A DNA stretch of 25,194 nt from Choristocarpus tenellus KU-1152 (lineage: Eukaryota > Phaeophyceae), in the NCBI GenBank assembly GCA_964200185.2, contig CAXNAD020000189.1, positions 1-25,194 of the forward strand, read 5' to 3'. The notes under the pieces are model-generated. The model worked only from the letters and a program-made list of their open reading frames with translations. It ran no database searches and had not been told where the DNA came from. Below, in pieces: positions 21,901 to 25,194 of the stretch (within the stretch, counting starts at the first letter, position 1; every line of letters begins with the position of its first letter). Both the position numbers and the translations under genes were made by a program.

Positions 21901-24550
21901 GAGTCCTACTGTGTCTGGTATGTATTTCAGACAGTGTTCCTCATCCAGTAAGGAGTGTTATCGACACACACAGGGTAAACAATAGGGTAGAATTTTTAGT
22001 TTGTGAAAACTGTTCCACTCTTGGAAAATACATGGTACTTGACAAGTGCCATCATATGGAGGCTCTTAGCATTGATTTCAATTTGGTCACGAAAAATCCC
22101 AATTTGCAAGTTATAAAATACATGTATGTAACAATGTTGATAAGATATGACATTGTACCACATCACCCTACCACACTTGGTGTGTTCTTCAGTCATAACA
22201 ATGACAACATAAAATCAGTACCACAACACAATATCACTTGCCAAAAAACCTAAGGAAGAACTCCTGGTATTTGCTGTACACACCACATTTAACACTGCAA
22301 CAGGTTGATGGAGATCATACCGAAAATGAAATAATTGAAAATAAAACCTTCTACATCTCATCTTTAGATCACAGCACACTAATTTACAACTTCAACCAGC
22401 CTGGTAGGCTTGCTCCATGTAGGTTTTTGTATCACAGGTTAACTAAAAATCCACTTTGCTTCAACATAAGAGCCTATTGCACATGTGCAATTGCTGCAAT
22501 GAAACTGATTTGATCTCTAAGAATGTTGTGAGAGTGGTTGATGCACAGGATTTCACCATCTCTCCTTTTTGACTGAAACAGTAAGAAAGCACTAACGCAT
22601 CACTCACTACATACATCCAGTATCAGGACTAAACATCTTGATGAGTTTTGGGGTAGCAATTCCAACAATCATATCTTTGTCAGGTAGGACATGCAAGTTG
22701 GTAAAACTGAGGCCAGCAAAGCCATGGTATGTATTTGCCATACTTGTAGAGTACACACCCTACCCTATGCACAACCAAGGTATTGGAACCAATAGTACGA
22801 GGGGAATTCCCACCCATAGCCTGGACACCCATGACTCCTCCAATAAAACACAGATAGTGCCTGTATTCACACTCTTCTCATAAAGTATTTCAACCTACAA
22901 AAATGAGTAGGACAATTACTAATGGATCCTACTGTAGTTTGCACTGAGTAATCATAGTGGGTTCCCTCCAAATAACACTTTCACAGGCAATCCATAGTGA
23001 ATGTATAGATGTTTGGGTGTATGCAAAAAAGGGCCCATATTAGAATGACACACAATTAACCTCGACACTACATGCTGGGTCCAGGTGCATGTCCAACTCT
23101 TCATTGAACACTATTTGGGCTTGTTGAATTAGGGATTTAAAAAATTACGATTGACTACGTGACATGTTGTTTGTGACCTATTGAACGATCCAGCAAAGGG
23201 CAAGATATCCTACCAAACATAGATAGAAGGTACACCACCAGTACACTGCATTGCCCTATGGATCAGAAGGAGTACATCACCACTGCCCTTGTTTGCATTA
23301 GTTATAACCCCATTTCAAATTATACCACACTATATCGATATGGGTTCAGGTTCGTCATGACATCCCCCTTTGTGAGACTGGCCAAAATTTTGTCTGTGCC
23401 CAACACAGAGTAAGTATTGCTTCCTTCAGAGAGGCCTAGTTCGCAGCTTCGGATGGAAGTCTAGATTATAAAATATTTTACAACAAAGAGAAGGAGCATC
23501 TGAAAAAAATTTCAACCCTCATCAGTTTTGGCACTATGCAGCAGATTGTTCGGTGGACAATACCATGAAATGTCATAACAGGTATCACTTGGTAGATTTT
23601 CAATCGAAATAATGCAGGTAATGAAGGTATCCAATAATCGGCACAGCATCGAAACTCAGGGTTACCAGTCCGTCACACAACTCCACTTAACTCAGTAAAT
23701 AGTGTGCTTCCCATGAGGTGGACTTTCCAAGGGACTAATTAAATACTACAAACAAGAGAGCGAGGGTATGACTAACAATATTGAGAACAGCAACAGCAGA
23801 AGGAACGAGCATTAGCCCAAGATTCCAAGAAGCCATAAAAACTAATGTGTACTGCATGTCCACGCCGACCAAGAAGTCTGGCGAATTGTATCCATCTCGC
23901 CAAAAATGAGTGTACCATGCTACAAAGTACTCCTCACTCTTATGTGCTAAAGAAAACCACTTGACTGCACAGAGGGTTGGATGTTTACCAAAACTTGAAG
24001 TTGAGTTGTACGACATTCTTCTAAATTAGTCCATCTACAAGTATTGCACTTAGAAGAATTTTAAATGAGCTGGTACTTCCCATACCTGACCTCAAGCAAA
24101 CTCGATTGCTAATGGCTAAAGGCATCAATCAACTCATGAAAAATGTGTTTTCGCATCACCATGCGCTAGGTATGCCGACGAGGCTAGGAGATGGACCCCC
24201 TGAGCGACGTCAAGAACAAACACGTCAAGATGCCACGAAAAGGCTGTTGACGTTCAATGATCTATCGACCCAACTTCATTATCCCATCCCTCGGGCAACA
24301 CCTTCCTCAATTTCGGCAATGATGTCAGATTGTCAAATACTGGTTTCGGTTGTACTGTGCCTCCTAGTCCGACACGCAAATAAAGGCACACCTGCTTCAG
24401 GGTATCGAAGTTGAGCCCGCTCTTGGTGAAGAACACAACAGCTGGCTGCCCTGCCAAATGCTGCTGCTGTTGGGCCGCCATCTGGAACAAGACATTATAG
24501 TATTCTTTCTCCTCCTCCCTACCCGGGACCCAAAGAACAAGTGGAGACAT
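15317..24550 (-). CDS. EH-domain endocytic scaffold protein (Eps15/Pan1-like), nine exons
   Basis: The spliced product is 702 residues. EH1 is at about 17-85, with W55, and has lost canonical calcium loops. A Pro/Gly linker follows. EH2 is at about 144-222, with W184 and two canonical EF loops (DTDGDGFVTGQE at 154-165, DADKDNKLSLEE at 188-199), then GLPMPSTLPPSL. A Ser/Thr/Pro linker leads to a coiled coil at about 384-520. The tail carries DPF at 588-590, 665-667 and 677-679 and FDAFP at 652-656 and 683-687. In known relatives EH domains bind NPF peptides, the coil oligomerises and DPF binds AP-2, so a role in clathrin-coated pit assembly at the plasma membrane is inferred. Animal Eps15 has three EH domains, whereas plant EH/Pan1 proteins have two and are about 1,000 residues, so coil exons may be missing. 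The start ATG at 24550 is the first in frame after an upstream stop. Confidence 0.88.
16199..16312 (-). CDS. EH gene exon 8 (codons 450-487)
   Basis: Coiled coil: EEQNRVAELHVKLATAAAEK then LLAEIDAHKAALSTSQ. The exon is 114 nt, phase 0 at both ends, acceptor CCTTAG, donor GTAGGG. Confidence 0.88.
16313..18092 (-). other. intron 7 of the EH gene (1,780 nt)
   Basis: Donor GTGAGT, acceptor CCTTAG. A minus-strand open frame at about 16384-16517 (containing IKRFDESAIMLETKIDL) follows a CTGAAAG and is mildly helix-like, but it lacks good bounding splice sites, so I left it out of the CDS. Confidence 0.65.
18093..18188 (-). CDS. EH gene exon 7 (codons 418-449)
   Basis: Highly charged coiled coil: DEFFENEKQLREAEQEVESL onward. 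The exon is 96 nt, phase 0 at both ends, acceptor CTGTTAG, donor GTGAGT. Confidence 0.85.
18669..18770 (-). CDS. EH gene exon 6 (codons 384-417)
   Basis: Start of the coiled coil, with heptad-spaced Leu in SLDILHLLVQKLQAEKVSLG. The exon is 102 nt, phase 0 at both ends, acceptor CCACAG, donor GTATGT. Confidence 0.82.
18771..20152 (-). other. intron 5 of the EH gene (1,382 nt)
   Basis: Donor GTGGAT, acceptor CCACAG. AT-rich, and no extra exon, ORF or RNA was recognised. A small coil exon could be hidden here. Confidence 0.7.
20153..20447 (-). CDS. EH gene exon 5 (codons 285-383)
   Basis: A low-complexity Ser/Thr/Pro linker (SVLSMDLPKTTQ to ARTATAAQGQ). Acceptor ATATGCAG, donor GTGGAT. The one-base remainder fits the phase of exon 4 exactly. 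Confidence 0.85.
20654..20973 (-). CDS. EH gene exon 4 (codons 179-285)
   Basis: Encodes the second half of EH2 (HVWELTDADKDNKLSLEEF, then MHLIVCVSKKGLP) and a Pro/Ala-rich linker. Acceptor GCATCAG, donor GTGAGA. It ends two bases into a Ser codon (AG|T), the only non-phase-0 junction of the gene. Confidence 0.9.
21114..21401 (-). CDS. EH gene exon 3 (codons 83-178)
   Basis: Encodes the Pro/Gly-rich linker and the first half of EH2 (KYEMLFPTFDTDGDGFVTG, LFSKSRLPRQ). Acceptor CTTGCAG, donor GTGTGC, phase 0 at both ends. A 296-nt intron separates it from exon 2. Confidence 0.9.
21698..21784 (-). CDS. EH gene exon 2 (codons 54-82)
   Basis: Completes EH1: VWDIADSAKNNYLRREEF then WVAMRLLAMAQ. 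The exon is 87 nt, phase 0 at both ends, acceptor CAG, donor GTGGGG. It is too short to stand out as an ORF but unmistakable as the second EH helix-loop-helix, including the conserved Trp. Confidence 0.88.
21785..24391 (-). other. intron 1 of the EH gene (2,607 nt)
   Basis: Runs from donor GTGTGC to acceptor TTTTCAG. CAGGTGTG occurs across both splice sites. Inside are unrecognised frames: a plus-strand 146-codon frame at 21813-22253 without an ATG start, and a minus-strand 93-codon ORF at 23735-24016 with a hydrophobic end. Neither shows a domain. Confidence 0.75.
24392..24550 (-). CDS. EH gene exon 1 (codons 1-53)
   Basis: Encodes the N-terminus and first half of EH1: EYYNVLFQMAAQQQQHLAG, then FFTKSGLNFDTLKQ. 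The exon ends CTGAAGCAG before donor GTGTGC, phase 0. An acceptor-like CCGGGTAG lies inside at about codons 8-10, so a more distant true first exon cannot be excluded. Confidence 0.82.
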
Positions 24551-24900
24551 ACTATGTAAGCAGAGATTTAAAGTGCAACTCTCTTGAGTTCTACCAGAAG
24601 AGGGTCCATCGATAGTACCTCAACAACACTTCAGCTTGTCTCTTGTTCAGGGTTTGGAACGGTTGGTGTATTGATCGTCACTCCTACAGTTCTGTACTTA
24701 TCAAAGATTAGAGTACTACACTATTGTTGTATCAGATAACTTGTGTATGTATATTTCATTAAAGATGTTATGTGACCACTAGTTTAAACTATGATTACAT
24801 AATTACTAATGAACTTTTACCTTCTCTGCCGTCCTTGACTGCTATTTCGATATATCGTATCGGTGAGTATCAAAATAGCGACATAGTAGTTACCAATACT
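24551..24900 (-). other. 5' flank of the EH gene
   Basis: This would hold the promoter and 5' untranslated region. No confident TATA box or initiator was identified. A perfect CGATATATCG palindrome lies at 24848-24857. No other gene seen. Confidence 0.4.
24568..24609 (-). promoter_or_regulatory. possible upstream ORF of the EH gene (13 codons)
   Basis: A minus-strand ATG at 24609 opens a 13-codon frame ending in TAA 17 bases before the proposed start ATG. If the transcript includes it, it could lower translation of the main frame. Transcript start is unknown, so this is speculative. Confidence 0.3.
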
Positions 24901-25194
24901 GTGAATCATGAGATTCTGTGGCGACGTGGTTCACTTAGGCAAGGGTGGTGAAGAGAATCACCGGGCAAGACGGACCACACGAACAAGGACGAACCGTGAC
25001 CGAGGGTACGAGGTTGAGGTTGGACAATTGCAAAAACTGAGGAGTGATGAGCACCATCGAAGATGGGGCTTCATCACCATCAGTCAGGATGTGAGAATAA
25101 AGTGGATCTTCCATGTGTGACATTCGGACAGAAAGTCTGTCCGTGAAATCATGGACTCTTGACTGGGAATCTCAATCGGCACCACGGTATAACG
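24901..25194 (-). repeat. R1 dispersed repeat, copy 3 (inverted, cut by window edge)
   Basis: The reverse complement matches 271-576 along its length, ending in the shared CCACAGAATC...GATTCAC terminus at 24901. With copies 1 and 2 it places R1 in opposite orientation at the two ends of the window, about 24.3 kb apart. Confidence 0.88.

Noticed and set aside
21813-22253. 146-codon plus-strand frame inside intron 1
   Set aside because: No ATG at its start, no domain and no splice context. Treated as a chance frame.
23735-24016. 93-codon minus-strand ORF with a hydrophobic end inside intron 1
   Set aside because: It has an ATG and a possible membrane segment, but no family resemblance, and AT-rich intron sequence often yields such frames.

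Overview
This is a eukaryotic nuclear fragment. The one well-supported gene is cut by eight spliceosomal introns, the space around it is long and non-coding with many simple repeats, and it holds relics of cut-and-paste transposons. There is no bacterial operon architecture. The organism cannot be fixed from the window. The protein (two EH domains, a coiled coil and a DPF/FDAFP tail) suits a free-living protist or alga at least as well as a land plant or animal, and that placement is an inference.

Layout. 1-880: copies of a ~300 bp dispersed repeat (R1) and an (ACT)n microsatellite. 921-2160: decayed mariner-type transposase pseudogene, interrupted by a 179 bp MITE. 2161-8279: non-coding, with two more distantly related MITEs in opposite orientations (3871-4133 and 5039-5297), several minisatellites and no convincing gene. 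8280-8576: small unrecognised ORF. 9596-10351: candidate element bounded by short inverted repeats. 11133-11600: possible plus-strand exon pieces. 13200-13724: unrecognised 174-codon ORF. 14243-14412: the best-preserved MITE copy. 15317-24550, minus strand: nine-exon EH-domain gene of the Eps15/Pan1 type, which occupies more than a third of the window. 24901-25194: an inverted copy of R1.

The EH gene was rebuilt exon by exon from splice signals. All nine exons join in one continuous frame of 702 codons: degenerate EH1, Pro/Gly-rich linker, canonical EH2, Ser/Thr/Pro-rich linker, about 130 residues of coiled coil, then an acidic tail with three DPF and two FDAFP motifs. Known proteins of this layout are scaffolds of clathrin-mediated endocytosis: EH domains bind NPF peptides, the coil oligomerises, and DPF motifs bind the AP-2 appendage. 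No other gene in the window has an evident functional link to it.

The most novel material is a MITE family with nested inverted repeats: an outer arm resembling CAAAGTATCTGGGGG and an inner arm resembling GTCCATTTGGGGCC. It has four copies and one probable end fragment here. One copy sits inside the mariner pseudogene, which gives a relative date.
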